Shown: positions 32,554 through 41,527, numbered from the stretch's first letter. The stretch is 64,000 bases of DNA from Nocardia cyriacigeorgica (GCF_005863245.1 NZ_VBUT01000002.1:1-64000); one strand, 5' to 3'. Numbers and translations are program-made. The notes: generated from the sequence alone by a model not told the origin.

Positions 32554-33840
32554 GTGAAAGCAACACGGCTGGCGGTGGTCGCGGTGGCGGCGTGCGTCGC
32601 ATGGGCCGGCGGCGGCGCGGCGGCGGCCGATCCGGCGTTCCCGCCGAGCTTCCCACCTGATCAGAATCAGCTGCCGAGTCTGCCGTCGGAAGCCGACGTG
32701 TACGAGATTTTTCCGCTGCCCGATCCGCGCAGCGACCCCTGGTATGCGGCACCACCGGACCTGGCGACGATGAGCAACGGTCAGATCGTACGAACCCGCG
32801 ATGTCGGTGCCTACACGCTGGGGATTCCGATACCGGTGGCAGCGCGCCAGATTCTCTACCGCAGCACCGACAGCAACGGCCGCCCGCTGGTCACCGCCAC
32901 CACTGTGCTGACGCCGGGTATTCCGTGGATCGGCAGTCCGCGCCCGCTGATCTCCTATCAGGAGGCGATCGATTCGCTCGCGCCGGTATGCAACCCGTCC
33001 TACACGCTGCGAGCGGGCACGTTCAAAGAGATCGCGCTGCTCCAGTACTACCTGGAGCAGGGGATGGCGGTGGCGGTGCCCGACTTCAACGGCCAAGCCA
33101 ACACCTGGCTCTCGAAGGGGGAGGGCCATATGGTGCTCGACGGTATCCGTGCCGCGAAATCCGATCCGGCGCTGGGCCTTCAGGATTCGGCCGTGGGACT
33201 GTACGGGTACTCGGGCGGCGGCAGCGCCACGGTCTGGGCGGCCGAACTGCATCGGAGTTACGCGCCCGAGCTCCGGATTCTCGGTGCCGCCGCGGGCGGG
33301 GTCCCGGCCGAGAAGAACGACATCCTGGCGTTGAACGCGAGCGCTGAGGCCGGGTTCGCCACGTGGACGATGTGGCCACTGCTAGCGGCGCTGGCCCGTG
33401 AGTTCCCCGACATCGTGCGCCCCGAGGAGATCCTCACCGGCGAAGGCCAGGCGATCTTGCGCGATGTGCAAGACCGCTGCGCTTACACGATCGGTGCCAC
33501 CGGCATGTTCCGGCCGCTGCGTGCCTACCTCGCCCAGCCGGACGCGCTCGACGATCCGCGACTACGTGCGCTGCTCGACGAACAGACACCCGGCCGCTCA
33601 TCGAATCGGCCGGACATGCCGCTGGCGATATTCCACTCCACCGCGGATCAGTTGTTGCCCAAGCAGGTGGCGGTGCAGCCGTTGATCAACCGCTATTGCC
33701 GGGCGGGGGTGGATCTGCGATATCTCGACGTTCCGTTGTCGGAGCATTTCATCGCCTCGGTCACCGCCTCCTACCCCGCGATGGTGTGGTTGAGCCTGCA
33801 AATGCGCGGCGGGCCACCCGGGCCCCGAATCTGCCCGTGA
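32554..33840 (+). CDS. Secreted LIP-family lipase
   Basis: The 428-aa protein has a signal peptide (AVVAVAACVAWAGGGAAAAD). The lipase core has GYSGGGSATVWAAEL as nucleophile motif, an Asp in IFHSTADQLLPKQ and a late His in SEHFIASV. It is a distant paralogue of the lipase at 20089 (same family, different motif GYSGG instead of GYSQG). GTG 32554 follows GGAG. Extracellular ester or triacylglycerol hydrolysis is likely. Confidence 0.88.
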   Translation: MKATRLAVVAVAACVAWAGGGAAAADPAFPPSFPPDQNQLPSLPSEADVYEIFPLPDPRSDPWYAAPPDLATMSNGQIVRTRDVGAYTLGIPIPVAARQILYRSTDSNGRPLVTATTVLTPGIPWIGSPRPLISYQEAIDSLAPVCNPSYTLRAGTFKEIALLQYYLEQGMAVAVPDFNGQANTWLSKGEGHMVLDGIRAAKSDPALGLQDSAVGLYGYSGGGSATVWAAELHRSYAPELRILGAAAGGVPAEKNDILALNASAEAGFATWTMWPLLAALAREFPDIVRPEEILTGEGQAILRDVQDRCAYTIGATGMFRPLRAYLAQPDALDDPRLRALLDEQTPGRSSNRPDMPLAIFHSTADQLLPKQVAVQPLINRYCRAGVDLRYLDVPLSEHFIASVTASYPAMVWLSLQMRGGPPGPRICP

Positions 33841-34082
33841 CACCACCTTCGATCAAGGACGCCGGGCAACTGCACAGAATGGGCGCGCTCTCCCGCACGT
33901 CGCAGCGGTGGCGGCCGGTCGAGTCGTCTCGCAGCGCCGGCTTGATCGGTCTGCGCAGCTTCACAATGACGCGACCGCACCGACCTGACAAACATCAGAC
34001 GTTAACGTGAGTGCCGGGCTAGTCTGTCGGCAGTGTGCTCTGTCGTCCGACCCGGCCAGGCGTGTTCTTCGAAAGGCGCAGC

Positions 34083-34670
34083 ATGTCGCACGAGCCCGAA
34101 AACTCGACCGCCGCTACCACCGCGGAGCAACAAACGTCGCCGTCGCCGCGGTCGATCTCTTTCACGGTCACCGCGGTGGTGCGTGCGGCCGTGGCAGCGG
34201 TCCTCGTGGTCGCGCTCGTTGTGGTGTCGTGGCTGCTGGTGATGGCTCGTTCCGACATCGCTGACCGCGATGCTGCAGCTGCCGCCGAGCGGCGTGCCGA
34301 GCAGGTCGCCACCGATTACGCCGTGGGTTCGGCGACGGTCGATTTCAGCGATATCAACGCCTGGGTGGCGAGGCTGAAGGCCAATACCAGCCCAGAGCTC
34401 GCGGCGAAATTCGAGGCGACGGCTCCGGAGCTGGAGCGGATTCTCGTACCTCTGCAATGGAAGTCCACCGCTGGTCCGATTGCCACGACGGTGGAATCGG
34501 AGTCGGGTGGTGTCTACAAGGTTCTGGTGTTCGTCGACGTCAACTCGACCAACAGCCAGGACCCCGCCGGGGCGCGCACGACCGTGACGTACGCGGTGAC
34601 CGTCGACGCGAACAATGGCTGGCACGTCACCGACGTCGGTAGTACGGGCTCGGCGCTGCCGGTGAAATAG
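34083..34670 (+). CDS. Mce-associated-type membrane protein
   Basis: The 195-aa protein has a short Ser/Thr-rich cytoplasmic N-terminus and one membrane helix (VVRAAVAAVLVVALVVVSWL). An extracytoplasmic domain follows (ERRAEQVATDYAVGSATVDF, then TYAVTVDANNGWHVTDVGS) like the small Mas proteins found with mce operons. ATG 34083 follows GAAAGG. It stands just before the monooxygenase/mce region but outside the mce operon, and a strong terminator isolates it. Role in the Mce complex is inference. Confidence 0.75.
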   Translation: MSHEPENSTAATTAEQQTSPSPRSISFTVTAVVRAAVAAVLVVALVVVSWLLVMARSDIADRDAAAAAERRAEQVATDYAVGSATVDFSDINAWVARLKANTSPELAAKFEATAPELERILVPLQWKSTAGPIATTVESESGGVYKVLVFVDVNSTNSQDPAGARTTVTYAVTVDANNGWHVTDVGSTGSALPVK

Positions 34671-34680
34671 CGAACTCTGG

Positions 34681-34737
34681 CAACAGCCCTGCCGTTCGGT
34701 CGAAGCGGATGATCCGCTGACCGCGGCAGGGCTGTTG
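34681..34737 (+). terminator. Terminator after the Mce-associated gene
   Basis: CAACAGCCCTGCCG (34681-34694) pairs with CGGCAGGGCTGTTG (34724-34737); an inner GCGGAT-GATCCGC hairpin fills the loop. The 14-bp outer stem starts 10 bp past the stop. Confidence 0.85.
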
Positions 34738-34794
34738 CGTGTGGTGTGCCCACGTGCGCGGAGCGGCTGAATGTCGATAGGTCGACTTTTTGGA

Positions 34795-34828
34795 TTGTAT
34801 CCATATTCAAATACGGCTACTATTTGAA
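34795..34828 (+). promoter_or_regulatory. Promoter and regulon operator 1 (SDR-SDR-monooxygenase operon)
   Basis: -35 TTGTAT at 34795-34800, 17-bp spacer, -10 TACTAT at 34818-34823. Overlying it is TTCAAATA (34806-34813), CGGCTAC, TATTTGAA (34821-34828): a perfect 8-7-8 inverted repeat. Four related sites occur at 41359, 47404, 50102 and 58181. The likely binder is the TetR protein at 46633. Confidence 0.75.
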
Positions 34829-34858
34829 CTGTTGGATTACACGACAAGGGAGTCGATG

Positions 34859-34912
34859 ATGGCCGATGCGTGCAGGTCTACCCGTGGTCAGCAGGTGTGC
34901 TCATGGGAGTGA
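34859..34912 (+). CDS. Possible 17-aa leader peptide overlapping the SDR start
   Basis: AAGGGAG lies before two adjacent ATG codons (34856 and 34859). The short frame reads MADACRSTRGQQVCSWE and stops at 34912, overlapping the SDR start ATG at 34903 in another frame. The best ribosome-binding site in this leader belongs to this frame, not to the SDR. It could couple or tune SDR translation; it may equally be chance. Confidence 0.3.
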   Translation: MADACRSTRGQQVCSWE

Positions 34913-35760
34913 CGGTGGTGACGGGTGCCGGAAGTGGCATCGGCAGGGCGACCGCGCAACGGTTCGCTCGGCACGGATGGACGATCGTCGTGTCCGATAT
35001 CAACGAGCTCACCGGCAACGAGACGGTGGAACTGATCCGGAGCGCGGGCGGGACGGCGGTATTTCGCCGGCTCGACGTCGCCGACCCGGACGACTGGGAG
35101 CGCTTCACCGAATGGGTCTGCGATGAGTTCGGTGTCCCGGAGGTGGTCGTGAACAACGCGGGCATCCTGATCGGCGGCGGCTTTCTCGAGCAGTCCGGTG
35201 ACGATTGGCGGCGGATGATCCAGGTCAACATGATGAGCCCGATGGTGGGTTCGCGTGCCTTTGTCGAGCGCATGGTCGCTTCGGGGAAGCGCGGCCACAT
35301 CGTCAACGTGGCCTCGGCGGGTGCTTTCCTGCCGACGGGTATCGCACCGTCCTATGTGACAGCGAAAGCCGGTGTGTGGCTGGGCACGCAGGCGCTGCGT
35401 GCCGAGTTCGCCGGGCGGGGGATCGGCGTGAGCGCGATCTGCCCCGGAGTCATCCGGACGCAGCTCGCGGCCAACGGCACGCGAGGTGGTGTCGACAGTG
35501 CGGGCAGTTCGGCATGGTCGCAGAGTCTGGCCGCCGGCCAAAGGGTGTGGTTGCGTTCGCCGGCGCGGGTGGCCGCGGCCATCGAGCGAGCGGTGCGCTG
35601 GAATCTGTCGACGGTGCCTGTCGGCAGTGAAGCGTGGCTGCTGTGGTACGTGCACCGGCTCTCCCCGGGAGTAGTTCGTGGCCTCAGTTCGGCAGTGCGA
35701 ATGCCATTGGTGGACAAAGCAATCGCACTCACCGGCAAGGCATTGGGAGGTGTGCGATGA
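34903..35760 (+). CDS. Short-chain dehydrogenase/reductase (SDR)
   Basis: A classical SDR of 285 aa that interconverts an alcohol and a ketone with NAD(P). Motifs: TGAGSGIG nucleotide-binding loop, NNAG, catalytic Ser in NVASAGAF and Y-x3-K in SYVTAK. A C-terminal extension (VHRLSPGVVRGLSSA) is shared with the two other SDRs of this cluster. ATG 34903 starts MGVTVVTGAGSGIG; GTG 34870 is possible. First enzyme of an operon with a second SDR and a monooxygenase, joined by 4-bp overlaps. Confidence 0.9.
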   Translation: MGVTVVTGAGSGIGRATAQRFARHGWTIVVSDINELTGNETVELIRSAGGTAVFRRLDVADPDDWERFTEWVCDEFGVPEVVVNNAGILIGGGFLEQSGDDWRRMIQVNMMSPMVGSRAFVERMVASGKRGHIVNVASAGAFLPTGIAPSYVTAKAGVWLGTQALRAEFAGRGIGVSAICPGVIRTQLAANGTRGGVDSAGSSAWSQSLAAGQRVWLRSPARVAAAIERAVRWNLSTVPVGSEAWLLWYVHRLSPGVVRGLSSAVRMPLVDKAIALTGKALGGVR

Positions 35761-36635
35761 AGACTGTCATCGTTACCGGAGCCGCGGCCGGCATCGGCCG
35801 CGAAACCGCGAAACTGTTCGCCCGTAAACAGAATCGGGTGATCGTCGCCGATATCGACGAGCTGGGTGCCGAAGCCACGGTACGTGAGATCAAGTCGGCC
35901 GGTGGGCAGGCACTTGCTTATCGCCTCGATGTGCGCGACGAGCAGCAGTGGGAAGACTTCGCTACCTGGGTCGGCGCCGAGTTCGGCGCAGCCGACATCC
36001 TGGTCAACAACGCCGGTGTAATGGATATCGGCGGTTTCGTCGAGACCACCGTGCCGCAGTGGCAGCGCATGGTCGACATCAACTTGATGAGCGTGGTCTA
36101 CGGGTCGCGGGCCTTCGCTCGCCAGATGATCGCCGCGGGCGTGCACGGCCACATCGTCAACATCGCTTCGGCGGCGGCCTTCCTGCCCTCGGGTCTCGAC
36201 CCGGCCTACGGTGTCGTGAAAGCCGCCGTGCTGATGGCGACCCAGTCGCTGCGGGTCGAAATGCGGCAGCACCATATCGGTGTCACGGCGATCTGCCCCG
36301 GAGTCATCCGGACCAACCTTCTCGCCAACGGCGAACGCAATGGCCTCACCGCCGAAGAACGTGAACAGTGGCGGGCCGATGCGGGCGCGGCGCAGACGGG
36401 TTTGGCTTACGCCGGGCCCGACAAAGTCGCCCGGGTCATCGAACGATCGGTGCGCCACAACTGGGCGGTGGTGCCGGTCAATCCGGAGGCGTGGGCGATC
36501 TACGGCCTCATCCGGCTCTCGCCGACCCTTGCCCGGGTCGTGCCGTCGGTGCTGTCGTTCGACCGGCTCGAACGCGCGCTCGCGGTCGCCAAACCACTGC
36601 TCGATCAGCTCACGAAAGGCAAGGTCACGCCGTGA
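35757..36635 (+). CDS. Short-chain dehydrogenase/reductase (SDR)
   Basis: The 292-aa protein has TGAAAGIG, NNAG, catalytic Ser in NIASAAAF and AYGVVK as Y-x3-K. ATG overlaps the stop of the preceding SDR (ATGA). It is similar in sequence to its upstream neighbour over its whole length, suggesting tandem duplication. Likely role: oxidation of an alcohol to the ketone used by the downstream Baeyer-Villiger enzyme (inference from context). Confidence 0.9.
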   Translation: MKTVIVTGAAAGIGRETAKLFARKQNRVIVADIDELGAEATVREIKSAGGQALAYRLDVRDEQQWEDFATWVGAEFGAADILVNNAGVMDIGGFVETTVPQWQRMVDINLMSVVYGSRAFARQMIAAGVHGHIVNIASAAAFLPSGLDPAYGVVKAAVLMATQSLRVEMRQHHIGVTAICPGVIRTNLLANGERNGLTAEEREQWRADAGAAQTGLAYAGPDKVARVIERSVRHNWAVVPVNPEAWAIYGLIRLSPTLARVVPSVLSFDRLERALAVAKPLLDQLTKGKVTP

Positions 36636-38191
36636 CAACGCGAATCGATCACGAGGTGCTCATCATCGGTGCCGGCTTCGGCGGCATCGGAGCCGCCGTC
36701 GAACTGCGCAAGGCGGGCATCGAGGACTTCCTGATCATCGACAAAAACGACGGCATCGGCGGCACCTGGTACGCCAACACCTATCCCGGTGTGGCCGTGG
36801 ATATTCCGTCGATCTACTACAGCTTCTCCTACGAGCCGCCCAAGACGTGGACGCGGATGTTCGCGCCGGGGGCCGAGGTGCAGAAGTACGCCGAGCAAGT
36901 GGTCGACTCCTACGATCTGCGTTCGCGGATCCAGCTGCGGACCACCGTCGTCGGTGCCGCCTGGGATGAAGACGAGCACGTGTGGCGCATCGACCTGGCC
37001 GGGAACAAGAGCATCGTCGCTCGGTACGTCATCGGCGCGATCGGTGCGCTCGAGGTACCCTCGCTACCCGACATCCCCGGCTTCGACGGCTACGCGGGCA
37101 AGATCGTGCACACCGCGCGGTGGGATCACGACTTCGACTACGCGGGCAAGCGGATTGCCGTGATCGGCACGGGCGCCACGGCACTGCAGTTGATTCCCGA
37201 ACTGGCAGACGTCGCGGACCGGCTGACGGTGTTCCAGCGCACCCCGATCTGGGTCGCACCGAAACCGGACTTCCCCATCCCACCCGCGGTGCGCACCGCG
37301 CTGCTCAATGTGCCCGCACTGCGACGGACCGTCCGCGCCGCGGTCACCGTCGGCATCGACTTCGGCCTCACCGGAATCGGTGTGTTCCACGACCGGGTGC
37401 CGTTGCTCGCGCAATTGCTCGAGCGTGGTGGCGCAGCCGGATACCGTGCCTGGCTGCGGGGAAACCCTGAACTCGCCGAGCAGCTCACCCCGAAGTACGC
37501 GCCGGGTTGCAAGCGGCCGTCGGTGTCCAACCGCTATCTCAAGACCTTCACCCTGCCGCATGTCGAGTTGGTGACCTCGGCGATCACCGAGATCACCGAG
37601 AACGGGGTGGTGACCGCCGACGGCACCGAGCACGCTGTCGATGTGCTGGTGTGTGCCACCGGATTCAAAGTCATGGGCAAGGGCACCACTCCGCCCTTTC
37701 CGATGCGAGGCGTCGACGGCCTGGACCTCAACGAGTTCTGGGATGCCAACAGATTCCAGGCGTACCAGGGTGTTTCGGTGCCAGGTTTCCCGAACGGCTT
37801 CCTGATCACCGGTCCCTATGGCTTCGCCGCGGGCAGCTACCTGGCGATGATCGAGTGCACCAGCCGTCACGCCGCCCGCGCGATTGCTGAAGCCCGCCGC
37901 CGCGGCGCGACGCGGGTGGAGGTGAAGCAGCACGCCCACGACGCGTACTTCGAGAAGTACCGTCGTCGCGCGGAGAAGACGCTGTGGCTGTCACCGGCCT
38001 GCGAAGGCTCCAACACCTATTACGTCAACTATCAGGGTGACGCGGCAGCCATACGTCCGAGCACGCACCTCGAAATGTGGTGGGGAAACAAGCATTTCCC
38101 GATCGACGACTACCGCTATGAACGGCGTCTGCCGGTCGGCGGCGAAGATGACACGCGCACATTCACCGCGCTGGCGGGGCACAGCTCGTGA
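36632..38191 (+). CDS. Flavin monooxygenase, Baeyer-Villiger type (1)
   Basis: The 519-aa protein carries an FAD-binding GxGxxG (IIGAGFGGIG) and GGTWYANTYPGVAVD. The Baeyer-Villiger fingerprint YAGKIVHTARWD near residue 150 is complete, and the NADPH-binding IGTGATALQL follows. Such enzymes insert oxygen next to a ketone to give an ester or lactone using NADPH and O2. GTG 36632 overlaps the SDR stop (GTGA). It is the last gene of the operon; a strong hairpin follows. Confidence 0.9.
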   Translation: MTTRIDHEVLIIGAGFGGIGAAVELRKAGIEDFLIIDKNDGIGGTWYANTYPGVAVDIPSIYYSFSYEPPKTWTRMFAPGAEVQKYAEQVVDSYDLRSRIQLRTTVVGAAWDEDEHVWRIDLAGNKSIVARYVIGAIGALEVPSLPDIPGFDGYAGKIVHTARWDHDFDYAGKRIAVIGTGATALQLIPELADVADRLTVFQRTPIWVAPKPDFPIPPAVRTALLNVPALRRTVRAAVTVGIDFGLTGIGVFHDRVPLLAQLLERGGAAGYRAWLRGNPELAEQLTPKYAPGCKRPSVSNRYLKTFTLPHVELVTSAITEITENGVVTADGTEHAVDVLVCATGFKVMGKGTTPPFPMRGVDGLDLNEFWDANRFQAYQGVSVPGFPNGFLITGPYGFAAGSYLAMIECTSRHAARAIAEARRRGATRVEVKQHAHDAYFEKYRRRAEKTLWLSPACEGSNTYYVNYQGDAAAIRPSTHLEMWWGNKHFPIDDYRYERRLPVGGEDDTRTFTALAGHSS

Positions 38192-38238
38192 GGTCCGGCA
38201 CCGCACGCCCGGCGACGATCTGATCGACACCAGCCATG

Positions 38239-38287
38239 CGAAGGAGGCTTGCTTCCCGAATCTGATTCGGGAAGCAAGCCTCCTTCG
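38239..38287. terminator. Bidirectional terminator between convergent operons
   Basis: Two exact 24-bp arms (left begins CGAAGGAGGCTTGCTTCC) flank a single T. The hairpin lies between the monooxygenase stop (38191) and the end of the convergent minus-strand operon (38317). Confidence 0.9.
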
Positions 38288-38316
38288 GTTCGTTCCTACT
38301 CCTGCGAGATACGGTC

Positions 38317-39243
38317 TTACGCGGTGACCGAGGTCAGACGGTCGAAGGTCTCCCGTCGGCTCGCGGTGTCGCAGGCTTGCTGCAGTGCACGTCGAACAGT
38401 GGCGTCGGCAAAAACAGGGGAACTGCCGATACGAATGATCCGGTGGTCGTCGAGCAGGTGGATCACATCGAGGAGCTCGCGCGCGCATTCTTCGGTAACC
38501 GCGACGTCGATGACGCGCTCGGGATCGGCGTCGAAAATCGCTGCCGCCATCGGGCCCGCATAGGCGGCGCTGACGCGGCTGAGCACCGACAGCGCGGCGA
38601 GCACGGTTTCGGCTGAGCCGGTGGCGCAATGGCCGGCGACGCGCACGCGGCGCTCGGCGGGCACTGCGCCGAGGATGGCGTTCAAGCTGTCGGCGCCGGG
38701 GACGAGCGCGGCCGTGCGAACGATTCCCTCATCGTCGTCGATGCCGCGCTCGAACTCTCGGGTGAGTTCCGGCGTGGCGTGCTCGACGAACAGCGAGGCC
38801 GTGAGGTAGTCGCCGCGGCGAAGCAGTTCACGCGCGGCGGGAATGATGATCGCCGGAGGCAGCAGGGGCGCGAAGAACGGCACGACCCGCGGGTCGACAT
38901 ACGGTGCTGCATCGGCAAGGTAGGTCGCGGGCAGTCCACCGGCCACCGACGCCGCTCGATGCTTGTGATCCATCCCGATGGCTCCGCCCGCGCGTCCGGC
39001 GACCTCGGGTGGGATGACAGCAGGCGCGATCGTCGTGATCAGCTTGTCGGGTACGAGTGGCGCCAGTGCGCTGATCCGGCGAAACATGGCGGCCATGGAG
39101 TCGAAGATCTCCGCGGAGATCCGCTTGCGCAGCTGTTCGATATCGCCCGCGCCGAGGCGGTCGAGGCTCTGCAACTCTTGGGTTCCGGCGTCGAGTAGTT
39201 TGGCGAGCAGTTCCAGCTGCCCGCGGGTTGCGATGGTTGCCAC
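38317..39243 (-). CDS. Unrecognised helical protein
   Basis: The 308-aa protein is almost all helical, with no signal peptide, one hydrophobic stretch (VVPFFAPLLPPAIIIPAAREL) and several short repeats of Arg/Ala/Leu-rich helices. GTG 39243 starts MATIATRGQLELLAKLLDAG and is 9 bp after the preceding gene. It is the last gene of a minus-strand operon (esterase, methyltransferase, small protein, this gene) under regulon operator 2. I do not recognise the family; the context suggests association with hydrophobic substrates or membranes. Confidence 0.7.
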   Translation of the reverse strand: MATIATRGQLELLAKLLDAGTQELQSLDRLGAGDIEQLRKRISAEIFDSMAAMFRRISALAPLVPDKLITTIAPAVIPPEVAGRAGGAIGMDHKHRAASVAGGLPATYLADAAPYVDPRVVPFFAPLLPPAIIIPAARELLRRGDYLTASLFVEHATPELTREFERGIDDDEGIVRTAALVPGADSLNAILGAVPAERRVRVAGHCATGSAETVLAALSVLSRVSAAYAGPMAAAIFDADPERVIDVAVTEECARELLDVIHLLDDHRIIRIGSSPVFADATVRRALQQACDTASRRETFDRLTSVTA

Positions 39244-39252
39244 GTGCCGGAC

Positions 39253-39459
39253 CTACTTTCCGAACAGGATCTTGCGGGCAGGGATACGAATGAGCCTGGG
39301 CAGCACCGCCAAGGTGGCATCGATCGCCTGATCCAGGCTCAGGTGCACGGCGGCGAGCTTGCGCTCGAGTAGTCGAACGAGCAGATCGGCTTCCTCGTCG
39401 GTGAGTTGTTCGAACACCTCGGCCGGCTCGGACAGGCGGGTGGACAGGGAGTTCGGCAT
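39253..39459 (-). CDS. Small unrecognised protein
   Basis: The 68-aa protein starts MPNSLSTRLSEPAEVFEQLT, has an acidic helix (DEEADLLVRLLERKL) and ends in a basic segment (RLIRIPARKILFGK). ATG 39459 has AGGAG at good spacing. An alternative ATG at 39492 overlaps the methyltransferase stop (ATGA) and would add 11 residues. It could be an amphipathic membrane- or lipid-surface protein working with the 308-aa neighbour (inference). Confidence 0.65.
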   Translation of the reverse strand: MPNSLSTRLSEPAEVFEQLTDEEADLLVRLLERKLAAVHLSLDQAIDATLAVLPRLIRIPARKILFGK

Positions 39460-39488
39460 CGACGGTGTCTCCTGTGGCAGGTTGTGTG

Positions 39489-40253
39489 TCATGACTTTGT
39501 TGCGGTGACCTTCTGCGCGAGCCCGCCGCACCATTGATCGATCGAGGTGAAGCCGAGATCGGACAGCGCGCTGGTGATCTCGTCTCTGCCGAACATGCGA
39601 ACGCCGCCGGCACCTCCGATCGCACGGCTGCGTAATGAGTCGACTCCGCCGGGTGCCAAGCTGGTCAGGACTACCACCCGCCCGCCGGGTCGCAGAATTC
39701 GAGCGATCTCCGACAGCGCCCGGTGCGGGTCGTTGATGAGATAGAGCGCGGCCAGGCAGGTGACGGCATCGGCGACGCCGTCGCGCAGGGGAAGGTCCTC
39801 GGCATCGGCACGCAGGTACGCCACCGACTCTCCGCCGTTGTCGGCGCAGGCCCGATGCAGCATCTGACGGGAGGCGTCGATGCCGATCGCGCACCCGTTC
39901 GGTGCTACCCGGGTGCCGAACCAGCCGGTGAAATTGCCCGGCCCGCAGCCTATATCGACGACAACACGACCGGGGACCAGTGCCAGGGCGTCGGCGACCT
40001 GCTCGCGATCGCGGTCGCGGCCGGGAGCGTTGGGCCCACCGGCCAGTCGGAGCCCGAGCGGGCGTAGCGCTTGATAGCCCGTCGAATACGCCGTGGTGCG
40101 CATCAGCCGCTGGGCGAAGGTGCGCGCAGGCGGTGCGGTGCCGCCGAGCACGTCGGCATAGCCGTCGGCGCAGACCTCGACGCGTGGGAAGCGGGCCTTG
40201 TCGATGAGTTCGGTGAGTCGCGCGAGGGCTGGAGTCTTCTGCTGGGTGATCAT
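39489..40253 (-). CDS. SAM-dependent methyltransferase (class I)
   Basis: The 254-aa protein has motif I VVVDIGCGPGNFTGWFG, an acidic motif II region (CAIGIDASRQML), AYLRADAEDLPLRDG and the post-motif RILRPGGRVVVLTSLAP: a methyltransferase-11 type fold as in UbiE and related enzymes. ATG 40253 overlaps the esterase stop by four bases. The N-terminal 60 residues precede the fold and are not recognised. Acceptor unknown; quinone, fatty acid or sterol-like substrates are possible. Confidence 0.85.
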   Translation of the reverse strand: MITQQKTPALARLTELIDKARFPRVEVCADGYADVLGGTAPPARTFAQRLMRTTAYSTGYQALRPLGLRLAGGPNAPGRDRDREQVADALALVPGRVVVDIGCGPGNFTGWFGTRVAPNGCAIGIDASRQMLHRACADNGGESVAYLRADAEDLPLRDGVADAVTCLAALYLINDPHRALSEIARILRPGGRVVVLTSLAPGGVDSLRSRAIGGAGGVRMFGRDEITSALSDLGFTSIDQWCGGLAQKVTATKS

Positions 40254-41305
40254 GCCGGCTCCCGTTTTTCCGAGGTGGGCGGTTCGGTGTGGTCGAGGGT
40301 GGACCGCACAAAGGCTCCTATTTCTGTGAAGGCGTGGCGGGCGTCGGGAATCAGATCGGCACCGGCGTGGAAGACGTGGATAGCGTTGTCCCAGATCTGC
40401 AGTTGCAGTGGCACGCCTGCGGCGGCACTGCAGCCGGCCAGCTGCTCGGCATCGGCGAGCAAGACTTCTCCCGAACCCACCTGGATCAAGGTCGGTGGCA
40501 GGCCGGTGAAGTCGTGGTTGACCGGTGACCAGCGGGGATCCAGGTGCCCGTCGATGAGCATGCCCCACCGCATCGGAGTCGCCAGAATCGCGGCGGACAG
40601 CACGGAGTCGGTCGCGTCGTTGGGATGTCGCGAACGTCGAGCCGGGTCGTAATCAGCCCAGGGCGCGAGTGCGACGAGCGCGGCGGGGGTCGGCAGTCGA
40701 CGATCCCGAACGGCCAGCGCTGTGGAGAACACCAGCCCGCCGCCAGCGGAGTCGCCGGCGATCACGATGCGGTCTGGGGGGAACGCGCGATCGAGAAGAT
40801 ATCGGTACGCGTGCACGCAGTCGTCGACCGTTTCCACGATGTGTGCGTCCGGAATCTGACGGTAGTCGACATTGAGGACCGGCAGTCCGGTGTGTTCGGA
40901 CAGCCGGGCCACGATGCGCCGATGCGTGTTGAGCCCACCGGTCACTAGCGCGCCGCCGTGGAAGTACAGAATCGCACCGCGCGGATCGTCGTCGGGACCG
41001 TTCGTGCCTCGTGACCACACCCACTCCGCGCGGAACTCACCGAAATCGACGGGGTGGGTGCGGGTTCCCCTGGGTGGGCGGAGAATCGCGGCCCAGGAGT
41101 CGACGCCGCGCAGGATGCGGATGCACCGATCATCGGTCAGGAGTCCGCGCTGATTTGCCTGCACTCCGAGGTCGAGAAGGTTTCGGGCCGTGAGCTTCAG
41201 TGCCCGGTCCGCTGCGCGCATGCGCCTGCTGGCGCGGGGGCGGGGCTCAGTGATCGTCACGCAGTCCGAATCCTGCCGTCGAGTTGTCGATGCGGCACGT
41301 GTCAT
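40250..41305 (-). CDS. HSL-type alpha/beta hydrolase (esterase) 1
   Basis: The 351-aa protein of the hormone-sensitive-lipase family has YFHGGALVTGG as oxyanion motif (HGGA rather than HGGG), GDSAGGG with the Ser nucleophile, and a C-terminal His in WDNAIHVF. ATG 41305 follows AAAGG. It is a paralogue of the esterase at 47473; both resemble LipR-type enzymes found beside MymA-like monooxygenases in mycobacteria. Likely hydrolyses the ester or lactone made by the monooxygenases (inference). First gene of the operon controlled at 41359-41392. Confidence 0.9.
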   Translation of the reverse strand: MTRAASTTRRQDSDCVTITEPRPRASRRMRAADRALKLTARNLLDLGVQANQRGLLTDDRCIRILRGVDSWAAILRPPRGTRTHPVDFGEFRAEWVWSRGTNGPDDDPRGAILYFHGGALVTGGLNTHRRIVARLSEHTGLPVLNVDYRQIPDAHIVETVDDCVHAYRYLLDRAFPPDRIVIAGDSAGGGLVFSTALAVRDRRLPTPAALVALAPWADYDPARRSRHPNDATDSVLSAAILATPMRWGMLIDGHLDPRWSPVNHDFTGLPPTLIQVGSGEVLLADAEQLAGCSAAAGVPLQLQIWDNAIHVFHAGADLIPDARHAFTEIGAFVRSTLDHTEPPTSEKREPA

Positions 41306-41358
41306 GTGAAGCCTTTCGCCTCGGTCGACTCGTGGCTGGTAGGGGAGCCGACGCCGTC

Positions 41359-41392
41359 TTCGGATAATAATACTATTCAAGTAACGTAACAA
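41359..41392. promoter_or_regulatory. Regulon operator 2 with divergent promoters
   Basis: TTCGGATA (41359-41366), ATAATAC, TATTCAAG (41374-41381) is the second member of the 8-7-8 operator set. On the minus strand it covers a promoter for the esterase operon: -35 TTGTTA at 41392-41387, 17-bp spacer, -10 TATTAT at 41369-41364. On the plus strand TACTAT (41371-41376) can serve the membrane protein/monooxygenase operon. Confidence 0.72.
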
Positions 41393-41527
41393 TGTGTATC
41401 TTGAGAGATGGCTCCGCATACGGACGCTCTTGTGATTATGGGATTTTCTAGATAATCCAGGTCCGACTGTGGGTGTGCTACCCGGGATCCGTCGATGAGC
41501 CGGATCGTTCAGAAGGAGAGTTCTTCA

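Noticed and set aside
33999..34008. ACGTTAACGT palindrome before the Mce-associated gene
   Set aside because: Ten base pairs, one copy, no supporting regulator nearby; could be chance.
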